From Cryptomeria japonica (lineage: Eukaryota > Streptophyta > Pinopsida > Cupressales > Cupressaceae), in contig NC_081409.1 of the NCBI RefSeq assembly GCF_030272615.1, forward strand, positions 912,825,840 through 912,889,839: a stretch of DNA of 64,000 bases. Direction: 5' to 3'. Below the pieces are notes generated by a model that saw nothing but the letters and a program-made list of their open reading frames with translations, searched no databases and was not told the origin of the DNA. The position numbers were made by a program, and so were the translations under genes. This document shows, piece by piece, positions 1 through 12,558 of the stretch (position 1 is the stretch's first letter; each line of letters opens with the position of its first letter).

Positions 1-1204
1 CTATCCACTATTCTCAACTGATGGTACCCTGACTTTAGATCAATTTTGGAAAATACTTTGGCACCCTAAAGTTGGTCGAATAAATCATCGATCCTGGGCA
101 AAGGATATCGGTTCTTGATGGTTACTTTGTTCAACTGACGGTAATCCATGCATAATCGGAGAGATCCGTCCTTCTTCTTCACGAGATGACTGGTGCACCC
201 CAAGGGGATACACTAGGACGAATGTGGCCCTTCTCTAGGAGTTCCTCAAGCTGCATCTTGAGCTCATTAAGCTCATTTGTGGTCATCCTATATGGTGCTC
301 TTGAAACTGGCTCGGCTCCTGGCACAAGGTCTATATGAAAATCAATCTCTCTACAGGGCGGCATACCGGGTAACTCTGAAGGAAATACGTCTGAAAATCC
401 CTTAAGGATAGGATGGTCATCAATAGATGGTTCCTTTTCTTCTTCTTCTCCTCTAGCACTAATGGTGATGGCAAATAACTGGGATCCCTTTCGCATGCTC
501 CGCTTAAGCTGCATTGCATAAATCATACGAAGAGACACGGGTCTCTGAATTCCAATGATTACTATGTAAGAACCATGATCATCCTCACACTCGATCTTTT
601 TCAGGTGACAATCCATCTTGGCTCTGTGGTCATAAAGCCAATCCATGCCAAGTACGATGCCATATGATCCGAGTGGTGTAACTCTAAGGTCTACTAAAGT
701 GGTGATATTACTAATCTGAAGCTGACATCCCCTAACCTCTGATTCCACTGACACTCTAGCCCCTGAAGCTAACTCCACTTCCCAACTGACCTCTTGTCTA
801 ATTGCCACTAGCCCGCAACGCTCCACAACCAATGGAGATATAAAAGAGTTAGTAGCTCCTGAATCAAATAATATAGATACACTGCTACCTCTGATCATAC
901 CTGCAACCTCAATAACCGTGGCCTGATACTCTGCCTGGCGGTTGTTAACCACTGTGAAGACCCTATGGGACTTGCCCATATCCCCAACTGTCGGCTCTGA
1001 TGTTGCCATCCTCTGACTGCCTGCCATCTGACCTTGAGGACACTCTCTCGCCATGTGTCCCATGGCTCCACATGTGAAGCAAGCGCCACGTGCCTGAAAT
1101 TGCACGCCCTGTGGTCTGGAGAAAGATTGTCCCCCTGTTCTACTAGAACCACTGTACCCACCCCTAGAGGACTGCTGAGTCCTCGCCAGAGGTGTGTAAG
1201 GAGC
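1..1204 (-). pseudogene. gypsy pol 5' part: zinc knuckle, protease, start of RT
   Basis: This continues the gag frame after a TAG at 1205-1207. A serine/glycine/glutamine-rich linker leads to a CCHC knuckle (CFTCGAMGHMAREC, near 1046-1087). An aspartic protease follows with the active-site motif LFDSGATNSFIS near 850 and the flap-side motif GIVLGMDWLYDH near 640. The RT N-terminus (EIDFHIDLVPGAEPVSRAPY, then WGAPV) comes next. At about 185-190 one base is missing compared with the expected PVLFVKKKDG-type sequence, so the frame shifts. In the shifted frame RT continues with [17 protein letters not shown] and IDLKSGYHQL, with one more stop (TAG near 37) where QLQGAK is usual. The protease catalytic residues look intact. 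Clear gypsy pol, non-functional here. Confidence 0.88.
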
Positions 1205-2338
1205 CTAAGATCGCTGATCTTGCCTCTGACCCTGTGACTGCCACTGCTTGGGCTTTACGCCCTGCTGACTCTGCGGAGGCCTCTCCCTCTGGTTCTGCTG
1301 TGACTGCTGCAAAGGAGGGGGTTTGGAGAACCCCAATGTGTGTCTGTTGTTACCCTTCCAATGGGGTTTCTGAAATCCATAAGTCTGAGGTGTAGGGTTA
1401 CGGTTCTGGGACCAATCCCTCGAGTCCTGAGGTCTGACTTGAATCTCCTCTGCTATCAAAGCCTTCTCCACGACAACCCGTAGGCTCCCTAGAGCAGCCA
1501 TCCTCACTGGTCCTGCTATGCCAGTATTCAGCCCTTTGATAAATCGGTTGACGAGAAGCTTCTCGTCTTTCAGGTAGTCCACGTACGGTAAGAGCTCAAA
1601 AAACTTGCTCTCATACTGGGTCACTGAAAGACCCTTCTACTGGAGGTCATGGAACTCATCCACCCTACACTGTCTATAGTGCTCTAATAAGTACCTCTCC
1701 CTGAATCTCTCTGTGAAAATCTCCCATGTGAGAGTATCTATCACTAAGCCACACTTATATTCCTCCTGTCTCCACCATGTGGAGGTCGTTCCTCTCAATA
1801 GGTGGACTGCTACATGTGCCTTTAGATTGCTCTTGTAGGAGCGCAATGCAAAGCACCTATCCAGGCTCAAAAGCCATGCCTCTGCTTCTACCCCGTCGGT
1901 AGATCCCCCAAAAGATGGTGGTTGTAGGCGCATAACCTCTCTGATTAGATCCCCTGGATCCCGACATGTCCTCTCATAATACACTGGTGCTACTATTGGA
2001 GGTGGTGCTGGTAGGTGAATGGACTTGGGCTCATGCCCTGCCTGACTCTCTACGGGATTAGGAGGTGGACTCCTACTCCGTTCCCGTTCTACTGTTCTAT
2101 GGCTCCCTGAGTTCTGGTTCTCAACATGATGATCCACTGCCGGAAGCCTATCCTGGACTATGCCAATCAGGTTCTGTAGAGCTAACAAGATGTCTCGATT
2201 CGGGTCAACCGACCGTTCGGGAGGACCCTCTGGGTTCCCTTCCGAGACCAATTCCTCCCTATCGACCTCTTCGCGTGTCGTGCGTTCACGCCTAGGGCCT
2301 CTACCACGTTTGCAAGCTTGTCGCGTAGTTGGAGGCAT
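1205..2338 (-). pseudogene. gypsy gag polyprotein
   Basis: The ATG at 2336-2338 opens a basic N-terminus (MPPTTRQACKRGRGPRRER) followed by a charged, proline-rich region. The retrotransposon gag domain lies roughly between 1950 and 1450: LQPPSFGGSTDGVEAEAWL, then TTSTWWRQEEYK, FTERFRERYLLEHYR and, after a stop, TQYESKFFELLPYVDY. This spacing matches plant chromovirus gag. One in-frame TAG at 1637-1639 interrupts the domain after EFHDLQ, and a second TAG at 1205-1207 ends the Gln-rich tail before the zinc knuckle. No frameshift is needed between 2338 and about 190, so decay of this part is by point substitution. Confidence 0.87.
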
Positions 2339-2490
2339 CCTTATAAGAAAATAAAATGAAATAAATAAATAATTTTTGGAGAAAAAATTTAACTACTTAA
2401 AAATAAATATAATAAAAATAAATATAATTTAATTAATTAAATAATTAAAGCGAAACGTAATGGAGAAAGGTTCCTAGTGTTGGAAACCTT

Positions 2491-2502
2491 GCTCTGATAC
2501 CA
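2491..2502 (-). other. primer binding site, initiator-Met type
   Basis: The minus strand reads TGGTATCAGAGC, the standard plant PBS complementary to the 3' end of initiator tRNA-Met. It starts three bases from the LTR end (GGGCATGACA), which fixes the orientation and the inner LTR boundary. Confidence 0.9.
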
Positions 2503-2505
2503 AAA

Positions 2506-5500
2506 TGTCATGCCCAAACTTTTGGGCACAAACGGAATAATTTTTTTTTTTATAACTTAACCTAATAAAACTAAGTTTGCTAAAAAGATCCGAATAACAA
2601 GTTTAGTCATAACTATGTTTTGAACTAATCTAATAACTAAATCAATTTGGCGAAAAAAAAAAAACTTTAAATTTAAAAGCGGGATGTTGTTTCTTCAAAA
2701 GAGTTATTATTATCTCTTCAATTAATAATTAATTAACTCATTTAAACAAAGGCTCAAAATTAAATTGACAGAGACATAATTAAATCTCCAATAGCCTTTT
2801 AATTGCTAGGAAATAAATTAATGAGACCTAACACTTAGATTATTAAAACCTATAATGCAAAATCGACATTAATTAAAATGTGCCTAACAAACTCGATTAA
2901 AGGGCCATCATGACTTACAAACATCACTATAAATCCCTAAAGATTAATCTCCAAAGAGTTTAAAATTTAAGGCATCATATTTAAATGTTTATACATACAT
3001 ATGAAATATGAACGTAAATTAATTAATCTAAGATTTGATATTATTCGTCCATATATATGAAGGATATAGGGTTTCTTTATTAAAACAAAACTAACACATA
3101 TTATTAAGTTAAAGGGATGGGGAAAACCCTATTCAAAAATTCAAATGGGTATTTTCCCCCCCTTTTCCTTTTCTATTTCTTTTTTTTTAAAGGAATCTAA
3201 AAGCCTCTATGCTAACCCTAACCCGAATTGGGTTAGGGTTGCATATATATCTTTGGTGAAGCAACCCTAATCTTATTCCCCTTTTTTTTTTATCTTATTA
3301 TTTTTTGTTAACAACATATTCTGTCGTAAGGCCGAAACCCATGAATTTGTTGCAAGGCCAAAGAGAGAGGAGGCGACGGCCATTTCCGACGACCACTCCA
3401 TACCACAGTGGCGGCCTTCGCTACCCTTGCGGGTCGTGGCCCGCAGCGATGTCGCGGCATCCCTGTGGGACGCGACTCGCAGTGGCGGCCTCGGTCGCCC
3501 CTACGGGTCGCGGCCCGCAGCAGCTCTGCGGCACCCCTGTGGGGCTCAACCCACAGAGGGACCACACCACCCTGGGGTGCCCGCAGAAGCCTCGGCTCCG
3601 GGTATCTTCGGGGGTAGGGTTTGCCAAGGGCAAAAAAAATAATATCTTTATTAACCCCCTTTTTTTTTTGGTAATATTTTCATTTATATTTTTTTTGTTT
3701 TAATATATATATATATATATATATATTTACAATAACACACTTAAGTAAATCTATGATTTTTTTTTTCTAAATAATCCCTTTGTACATGTAGAATTTAATA
3801 ATTTCATTTACAACATGATATTAAGTGCAATTTTCATTTCTAATAGGCTGATATGTGAGTTTTATATTTTACCTTTTTTTTTTTTTCTTTAAAGCATTCT
3901 GTAAATTTTTATTTAAAATAAACACTAACAGCAAGCTCCATTTTATTTCTTTCTCCCTTTTTTTTTCTTTATCTAAATGCTAACTTTGGAATTAGATGGC
4001 TATTTAATTTTAAATATATTTTATGCAGCAATTAAGTGACAAAATGAAATAAACTAGATTTTATATTCTGCAATAGATAAAATGACAGAATGTAATAAAT
4101 TAAACCAGCAACTACAATAGCCTAGAAAACATTTAAAATCAACTTAAAGATAGATATATTAATCCTATTTAACTAAATTCGTATTTTTATTTACTCAAAA
4201 GGTCTATATGCATGCTTTTCCCATTTTCCATAATGTTATTTGCATGAGGAAATAAAAGAACTCTAAATTTCAAAAATAACATGAATGCAACAACTTTATT
4301 TTTTTGTAACTAAAGGACTTAATAAAACTCATACATTTCATTTTTTGCAAAAATTAACTAAGTAGAATAATGCATTTCTTTAAGCATATTTAGAATACAA
4401 TGTAGATAGCATTACAAACAGGTTTGAAAACCCCACTAGTCTCTCTTTTCCATTGAATGAGAACTTAAAATAAAATACATGCATTTCTTTGCTTTTGGAA
4501 AATAAATACAACATTTGGCTTTTCTTTACAAAGCTACAAGATAGTTACATTTTTTTTTTCTAATCTTTTCTGCAACTCAATTAAAAACCAGCAACTAATT
4601 TCTTTCTTTTTCCTTCCCATCCCAAGCAACCTGCAAATAGAACAAAAGGCTTGACCATGGAGTGCTCACCTCCCAGCCTAGGCTTACTAGAAGCCACCCC
4701 CGAGCTTGGAGAACCAAGCACTAGACGGGTTACACACATACAACCACAACAAGCAAAGAGGTAAACACACAACAAACAATTTTCCCAACCAAAACTACAC
4801 TTCACCACAACTTGTGCTGATTTTTCCACGGGTGGAAGTGGACCAAATACCATTGGGGAGACTGCAAGCATGGAACATCTCAAGCCACCTCATGGCAACC
4901 AAATATAACAAAATACATCCCCACATCCTTATGCCCCCCAAAGGTATATAATCCATATCTTCTCTCCTTATGACCCCCAAATGCATACACAAGGCTATGC
5001 AGCAAGGGTCACAAAGAACACCCTTGAGATCACTCTCCATAAAGGAGAGCCTCTCACCCAAGGCTGTCATACTTCTTCCACCCCAAGACTATCCTACTCT
5101 CCCAAGAGTAGAAGGCCTTGGACACTCCCAATACAAGAAAAGCATAAAAAGAAGCAAAGGGAAAAAAATTACATTTTCTTCCACAAGTAAAATACATATA
5201 AACAACTTTTTCTATACAAGCATTTCTTTAAACATACATATACCACATAAAAAAAAAGAGAGTAAGAACCAACCTTAATCTACCCAAAGGTTTTGATAGA
5301 TTTAGTTGGGGATGAGCAGCCCAAATCCACACAATCTCTTCACCAACACTTGGCCAAAAATTCTATCCTACAACTATTCTTCAAAATTTGCATGATCTCC
5401 AACAATGGAGAGTGGGTGATTAACTCACTAAGTCCCCAATCCTTGCCTAAGAAGGCCTCTCTCACTCTTCCCAACCCCTTGGATAGAGTGAGAGTTCCCA

Positions 5501-6617
5501 TTGGTTGGTCTTCCCAACCTCTTACATGTTGCTAAAACTGGAAAGAGAAAAGGTAAGAGAGCATGGGGAAGAGAGTCTAACACCAAAAGGGAAGGTTGTC
5601 TATCCTAGGAGGAACCTTCTAAGTTGAATTTTCGCTCACCTTGGAAAAACCACTTTTTGAGGTGACTAAACAGTCACATGGGAGTAGTCATATGTTTAAA
5701 AATACCCATAACCCATAGGTATACTTTTTGGACGTTTGGAAAACCCCTAAATTTAACCCTAGGAGTCCATTTGACCCCTTAGAAACCCAACTGAAGTTAA
5801 CCTATGGGTCAAACTTGAGTTGACCACTCCCAAGACTCCCTACCCAAGGCAAATTTGGGACCACACTCAAATGTTTGAAATGGCTTTGGTAGAAACAAAC
5901 TCCCTCCAAGAGACAAGTCAAAATCAATGACACTAATCAACACGTGTCAAGTGACACAATAAAATACATTATAAAAATCACACATCGAATTTATCTCTTG
6001 TTGGATTACACAAATTAATAAAATCAATTTAACACACATGCATCATTTACTTTCACAAATAAAATACGATACAAACGGGGTGTTCTCTCTCCAAATAGAC
6101 AACCCCTGGCATTACAAACGTACATAGGTCTAGGTTTGGTTCTCCATACTATTTCCATGGTCACATGGATAATTTTCCTGCACATCTCAATTAACACATT
6201 AGTAATTCCAATTAACCACAAATATATTATTAAACACATGAATTTGAATACACATCAAACACTCATACAATTGACAGTAATAAATCAATATCTCATATAT
6301 CCCAATTGATCCACATAAGCAATTATCATAATCTTCAAAATTGATCCATTCATATTATAAGCATCCTAATTCTATCATCATAATGAAGTCCTGCAAATCC
6401 AATAATGACATACATCATCTCAAAGTAATTCTATTCTAGCATCATAAAAACTTTCATATCCATACTGCATAAAATGAAGCATCCATATACATCAATGTTA
6501 TCCAAATCAGGGAATCATATAAGTTCTAAATCCAAAATGCATAAACATAAAGAATCCATAATAGTCTCATCATGAAAATAATAGAAATGCCAAGATGAGT
6601 CGGGGTAGGGCCTCACA
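2506..6617 (-). repeat. 5' LTR of the gypsy element (outer edge inferred)
   Basis: The inner end (2506, TGACA on the minus strand) is set by the PBS. The outer end is placed at 6617 because the minus strand there reads TGTGAGGCCCTACCCC and because a different gypsy coding fragment starts immediately to the right. That implies a 4.1 kb LTR, long but possible for plant gypsy. The partner LTR is outside the window, so the edge cannot be checked here. The LTR is AT-rich apart from a GC-rich block at 3400-3600, and has a TA microsatellite at about 3702-3726. Short ORFs inside show no domain. Confidence 0.5.
3407..3554 (-). repeat. GC-rich 74-bp tandem duplication inside the LTR
   Basis: Two units, 3407-3480 and 3481-3554, both begin AGTGGCGGCC and share GGGTCG.GGCCCGCAGC and CCTGTGGG. 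They are strongly GC- and CpG-rich in an otherwise AT-rich LTR. The open frames across it result from the base composition and are not treated as genes. Confidence 0.75.
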
Positions 6618-7261
6618 TCATGTCTTGTTGGGAAAACGTTGGCAGTATGATAGAGGAGGTATTTATGACTGTAGAAGAAACCTAGTTACTATTGAAAAGG
6701 ATGAGCAACAGTTCACATTGACTTCTTTGAAGGAGAAAGAGAAGGAGGTGAAGAATTTGAGTCTTGAGAAAAGTTGCAGGAAACCAGTGGCAGAAGTTAT
6801 ACCAGAAGGTTTGAAGGAACCGATGGTAGAGGTTATACCGGAAGGTTTGACAAAACCAGTTGCAGAGGTTATACTAGAGGTGTTGAACAAAGATTTGATA
6901 GAACTAGCTGCAGAGATTATACCGAAGAGTGACATGCGTTGGTAGAAGGATCTGACAGATGAGTCTGATGGACGGATGGAACCGGATGACATAGAGTTGA
7001 TGGTAACATACCAGATACAGCCTTCTGGTAGAACCAAATCAGAATTGCAGAAACAAAGGCAATGATCTAAAGCAAAGAAAGAAAAACAAAGAGAGACATA
7101 GGTTAGAGAAGTCGATTGAAGAATTAGGAGAGATAGAGCAGAGATTGGCAAATAAAGAAGATGTTTGGATCATAAATGAGCATGGTATCTTCATTTTGAA
7201 TCCTTTTAGATATTCATGGCTTGCCTCTCATGGAACATCTTTTTCTACATGGATTGTCTGA
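6610..7261 (+). pseudogene. gypsy protease-region fragment with 12-aa repeats
   Basis: The reading frame from about 6610 gives HHVLLGKRWQYDRGGIYDCR, which matches the conserved stretch at the end of the gypsy protease region (usual form LLGRPWQYDR). A lysine/glutamate-rich spacer and three 12-residue repeats follow. The first stop is TAG at 6943-6945, after which related frames continue with stops to about 7261. The N-terminal residues MSRGRAS of the open frame come from flanking LTR sequence rather than the gene. No RT or integrase follows. It appears to be the remnant into which the minus-strand LTR to the left inserted. Confidence 0.6.
6781..6888 (+). repeat. three in-frame 36-bp tandem repeats
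   Basis: Units at 6781-6816, 6817-6852 and 6853-6888 encode KPVAEVIPEGLK, EPMVEVIPEGLT and KPVAEVILEVLN. A fourth, diverged unit follows to about 6925. The frame is kept across units. Confidence 0.85.
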
Positions 7262-10200
7262 TGCAGGAGCATCCCCAGTTGATGAGAAATCTTGCATCAA
7301 CCATAAACATTTACTTTCTTGTTTAGTTCTTTGTGCAATTTCAGTATTCTTACCGATATGTACTAGTAGTTACTTGTTCTTTGTGGCAGATCTTGTTTGC
7401 AGTTTCCTTGTGGTTTCATGTGGTTGACTCCTGATTTCTAGTTCATTTGGGTTCTTCTTCGGTCTGTTGTCGCTTCCAGTTGGCTATTTTTGGGTTCCTA
7501 GGATAGTTCTTGTGGCAAACCTGGACAAGGAGCTTGAGAATGATTGGAGAGCAAGAGAAGATATCACGAATCCTATTTTTCCATAATTATTTAATTAAGA
7601 AAATAATGTTTATTTTTCGCAAATGAATTGGAAATGAAATGAAATTGTAATTGTCAATGAAATAAGATAGGAGATCAAATGCACTAAAATGATTTATATA
7701 TTGAATGATCAGTAATAATTTCTATTATAAATTGAGATCGTCATTGCTAATGAGCGATTGAGTGCAAGTGAATGCGGGAATAGGTGAACAATGATGAAGG
7801 CGAGAACATGGTTTAGGTAGAGTTGTCTTAGCTCTTGTATTTTGTTAGAATAGATGGAATCTCACACACCACATAGTGAAGTTATGCATATACATTTATG
7901 TTTGCATTGATGAATGGTTTTGAGTCATGAATGAAATTTTGTGAGTAAAGGAAAATGTTATGTTTTATTTGTCTATGAAGAGTGAAAATTTGTTAATAAT
8001 TTGAACATAAATAGTGACTCTATGATTTAACGTCCTTTGTGTAGAAGTATGTAAATTATCGAAACTATATTTAATGTCTGGTTTTCAAAATTATACTATA
8101 ATTATACGTATTTTATATGTATATTAGTTCCAATAACTAGGACTCGATCATATACATATATATATGTAGGTAATTATGGTTCATGTGTAATTATATTGAT
8201 TACTCTTAATATGATTATTTATAAGTTGAATAATTTGGATTTAACGACTTAACATACCTTATATAGAAAGATTATTTGTCTTTTGAATAAGAAAATGCAT
8301 CTTTATTAATGATCATTTTGTTTATATTGATACAAGTTTTATACACATGGTAGTTAGACAACTACAATTCCATCGGACATACGTACATATATATATATTT
8401 AGAGGTGAATATTTAAATTATGCTTGTGCAATTTTTATTTTATACAAACATGATTATTTATAATAATGTATTGATGAATATACATTTATAAAACTATGAT
8501 TATATATTATATCTAAAAAACGTTTAAGTTAGACATACCTTGCAAACTTATTATGTAGTCTCTTATTATATATTTATATACATTAAGCAAGGTGGCGGGT
8601 TTTAGTGAACCAAAGGATAGCGACTATATCGCTTGATAGTTAGGAGTCGATAGGGTGGTCGACTAGGCAAAGAACCAATGGTTAATGCAGAACCTATAAG
8701 TTGCATCAACATGGAGATCATGGCATCGACTTGGCAACTTGAGCGATACTCATGCTCATGACAAACACTTAAGTGTTTGTAATCATGTTTAACTTGCCAA
8801 CCCCTCCACCAAGTGAGTAATCTGCTGATAATTTCCACGGTGATAACATAGAAGAAGACCTCGATCTTAGGCATATAACCGTAGAGAGAAATGCATTAAC
8901 AGGCACGTGGTGCCATGGTATAAGGAATACCCACGATAAGAAGATGTTGCGTAGTCGAATCATGTACTTAAACTACAGAAAATATAACTAGAATTGTCAT
9001 CTCTGTTAGACGTGTAGAATTGAGAGAGAGTTAAATGGAAGACTCAACGTATGCAAAAGAAGACTTCAAATCAACAACCATAACCGAGCCTCTAATTTGG
9101 GAGAGATCATAGGAGAATTTAGGATAAATAGAGACAAAGGATAGAAAGATAAACACACACAAGAAGATGGGAAGTTAAGCAAGATAGAGGAGAGAAAGAA
9201 CGTAGAAGAGCGACAAAGAGATAAGAGAGAATAAAATAATGGAGATTTTGATGTGCTTACGACCGAGTCGTAAAAGATCAATGATGATCATCTCTGGTAT
9301 AGTGTCGAATTTAGAGGTTATGTTCATGAATGAGTGTTAATTACTTTATTATTAGAGGAATCCTCAGAATATAGAAAGGATAAGGACTAGGAATAGAGAG
9401 CTTGGGAGATAGAAGAGCGCTGAGAAGGAAAGCATTGGAATCCAGACGTATTGCCGACAATTTGAAGTTATCAAGGATCATAATAGACCTGGATTGTGTT
9501 TCTTGAGATAGTTCCAAATCTAGTATGTTTTGTTGAAGAGATTAAGAGATAAAGATTGATCTAGTTTTAGAATTATGAAATATTCTAATGGACGATTTAG
9601 AGTCACAAAATGAATCATTTTTAATTGTTTAAATTACAATCATGAAAATATAGATGCAATAATGATATATTTTTAGAAAGATTGTTGATAAAACTTAGTA
9701 AAACTCTCAAAAATTAGATCACCCAATCCTCTAGGAACAGAGTAAGAGGATAGAGAGAGAAACTCTGAAATTGAACTATAAAGAAATGAAATATTAGGAT
9801 TATGACTTATTAAATAGTGAAGTTTATTTTGATATCATAAAGAAAAGACTTACACTTTCAAATTTGATCCTTGCATGAAATGAAAAGATGGTTATCAAAT
9901 GTCTCATTTAAAAAGCCATATAGATAGGCATTTTATGAACTTGCATCATATTAGATTGTCGTTATGGTAAATTAGTGAAATTAGTGTGTTAAGTTTTAAA
10001 TCATGAAAAGTCACATATTAGTATTAAACTAAATATGATGTTTTGAGAAAAGAGGTAAATGAACCAAGACACATGGAAAGATGGAGAGCTTAGAAGATAT
10101 AAACTTAGATTTCTAAATCAGAAGAAATGGAATGCACATTAATGATTACGTTATTTAAATGTTTGATAATTGAATAAAAGAATGTGTGCTCATTTTATTC

Positions 10201-11227
10201 AATTTCTATGTAAAGATTCATACATGTGTTACACCTTCTTAATATTTAATTCTTGTCTTTAAATTGCTTGAAAGATAGAAGGGAAAGATTCTTTTATTTC
10301 AGATGTATATTTGATTATCCATAAAAGATTGTTTCCTATCAGATAGGATTGGTTGTAATAAAAGATTTATTCTATCAATTTCTATTCAAACGAAATATTG
10401 TCTTCTTAGCATTGTATTTTTATCTTGCAAGAAATAGGAAGCTAGAATTGAAAGGCGAAATATTGTCTTCTGTATAAATTTATTCTAGATTTATGTGAAC
10501 AAAGCTAAATAGGCTTGTGTTTGTGGAAAGTTACCATCTAGGACGGGTGCCAAATGTGGATTATAGAGAGAATAGTTGCTTTTCCAACTATCTATTTTTG
10601 TTGTGCATGGCATTATACTCGGTCGAGTAATCAAATTGAATAAACCATTGAAATAGATGGAATTCTTTTGTTTTATGCTCTCTACCATATCCTTGATTGA
10701 TAAGAATGCTTGTTTCTTAATAGAATTAGAAAATTGAAAATGTATGTATCATCTAGGCACGCACAAGATTCCATCTTGCCTTTCAAATTCTTTTGCTAAG
10801 CAATTCGTGTAGGGTCAGGTATTCTTGATTGACCAAGAATTCTGGGGAAGCATAAGCTTCAAGGTTGGGCGGAAAAAGCGCCTGAATCTTGTTCTCGTCT
10901 TCATGCTAAAGATTGCATTGGCGATAGCTTGGGTTGCAGATCAACGGACACCTCTCACCCATTACTTTGTATTATTTATTATTGAACTTAAGGCAACTTG
11001 AAATTCTTAAGTATTGTATGATTGAGAAGCTACTTTTAGCAATTTATTGAATGAAGAATCGTTATCTTTTATAGAAATTATGTATTTATTACGATCTAAA
11101 TGGAATGATCAAATGAAGCTATGGATGGAAAAGTGGAATGAAATAGATTTATTAATTGATTTATGAGTTTATTTAAGAATAAAGAGTATTTCATCTATAT
11201 TTGAAGTTAGCATGATTTACGTCTTTA
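7262..11227. other. no recognisable gene; AT-rich sequence
   Basis: I see only short open frames without domain motifs, several TATA-rich stretches (for example around 8155-8167 and 8385-8400) and no paired LTRs, PBS or PPT. It may be very old retrotransposon or intergenic DNA. The right end abuts the truncated 5' side of copia element D. Confidence 0.5.
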
Positions 11228-11515
11228 CAGAAGCCCTCTTGTGTGCACTTTCTGATAAGCAAATAATGGGATTAACCAACAAATCATCTGGAAATGCTAT
11301 ATAGGATAAGTTGGAGACTCTTAATGAAGGTGACCCTACAGTAAAGATTTCTAAACTTGATGGTTATCGGGTGAGATATGAAAACCTGAAGATGGAAGAA
11401 GATCAAAGGATTACTACATTCATGGAAAGGGTAAATGAGATTGTTATGGGAATTCAATGTTGTGGTGGGACTCTAAGAAAAGATGAAATTGTTTCTAAAG
11501 TCCTGAGAGCCCTAC
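11228..11515 (+). pseudogene. copia D gag, part 1
   Basis: This encodes the middle of a copia gag (UBN2/DUF4219 type): ALLCALSDKQIMGL, LDGYRVRYENLKMEE, ITTFMERVNEIVMGIQ and IVSKVLRALL. It aligns with the gag of element E at about 53195-53480. One stop (TAG near 11302) replaces the Trp seen in E. Upstream homology ends abruptly at about 11228, so the N-terminal ~75 residues are lost. The frame is cut at RAL by element A and resumes at 27826 with the expected PPAYKMKA. Confidence 0.88.
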
Positions 11516-12536
11516 TGTAATACCCTAAAAATGGTCATCTAAACCATGAGCCCCTAATCTCGACATTGTCACCAAGGTCCCAACCAAAGGCAATTAAATA
11601 AATCTTGAGCACAATTAATTTCTTAAATCATCAATGTCACATGGCAAAATCAATCACTCAATATTAATTAAATATTTATTTAATTAATTAAATCATTCCA
11701 AGTAAAGCATTAAAAACAATTATCTTATTTATTTTATTAAATATCCTAGCATATTTAATGAAATAAATCAATTTGCCATCAAATCTTCAAAAAAAGAAAT
11801 AAATCAAAAAAGGAATTAATTGACCAAGAAAGAATTAAAAACTGAGAAAAGAAATCAATTGGAGACAATCTTGGAAAAAAAAAAAAAAAAAACTGATAAA
11901 TAATCTCAAAGAAAGCAATTAAAACAATTAAATATTAAAATTAAATGAAATAGAGAATAAATAAGTTTTTTCCTGATTTTATCTTAATTTTAGTTCAATT
12001 TCCTTTAAAACTAAGAAAAGCATCCAATGACATCAATTCACCTAGATTGTGCTTCCTCTTGGAGAATCTTGATCGCTCATCATCATTTGATCTCAGCCTT
12101 TGGTTTCTTTCTGAATTTTCTATAAATTCAGGCTCTCATCTCTCATTCAAAGATCCTGGAGAATATATTGTTATCATTTTGTTTTTGCTCTAGGTTCAAT
12201 AATATTTGTGCATTTAGATATTCACATATTAGTTATTGCATACATATTTAGATCATTTATCTTATTTATTGCTTAAATCATGTTAGATTAATCTTGCATT
12301 CATCTAGCTTAAATCCATGCTCATATAGCTTAAAAATCCTTCGTTTAGGTGTTGTCTAGTCACTAGATAGCTTAGCAATCTGAGAGCAATCTAAACTCGC
12401 ATCTACTAGAAGGTAATGGGTCAATTTGTTATGGTTTTCATATCCATGCTTATATCTGTCTAACCATACATGTAATGGCTTAATTGAAGTGTTGTGTATT
12501 CCAGATACAGATACAGGTCCACTTTTCACACACACA
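11516..12536 (+). repeat. element A 5' LTR
   Basis: It begins TGTAATACCCTAAA and runs to CTTTTCACACACACA. It matches 26798-27820 along its full length with scattered substitutions and small indels. Confidence 0.9.
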
Positions 12537-12540
12537 TTTC

Positions 12541-12558
12541 TGGCGCCCACCGTGGGGC
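12541..12558 (+). other. element A primer binding site, tRNA-Lys(CUU) type
   Basis: TGGCGCCCACCGTGGGGC lies four bases after the LTR. From memory of plant tRNA-Lys(CUU), it is complementary to the tRNA's 3' end over all 18 bases, including CCA. Confidence 0.8.

Larger units (their letters stand above)
1..6617 (-). mobile_element. Ty3/gypsy LTR retrotransposon, 5' LTR through start of RT
   Basis: Read on the minus strand, the order is LTR (6617 to 2506), Met-type primer binding site, gag, CCHC zinc knuckle, aspartic protease and the start of reverse transcriptase, running off the left edge of the window. The gag-protease-RT order and the Met-type PBS fit a plant chromovirus (Tekay/Del-like); that lineage name is an inference from gag style, not from a search. 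The 3' half, including RNase H, integrase and the 3' LTR, lies outside the window. The coding part is broken by two stops and one frameshift, so this copy is inactive. Confidence 0.8.

Noticed and set aside
3212-3242. Telomere-like CTAACCCTAACCC facing GGGTTAGGGTT
   Set aside because: Only about two units per side, forming an 11-bp inverted repeat inside an LTR. Too short for an interstitial telomere, so noted only as a small palindrome.
3305-3703. 132-codon plus-strand ORF and overlapping frames over the GC-rich block
   Set aside because: Open in several frames on both strands because of the base composition; no domain, and it lies within an LTR.
11205-11228. TTTACAG before the D gag fragment looks like a splice acceptor
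   Set aside because: The homology to E simply stops there and no upstream exon or branch context is visible. A truncation is simpler.
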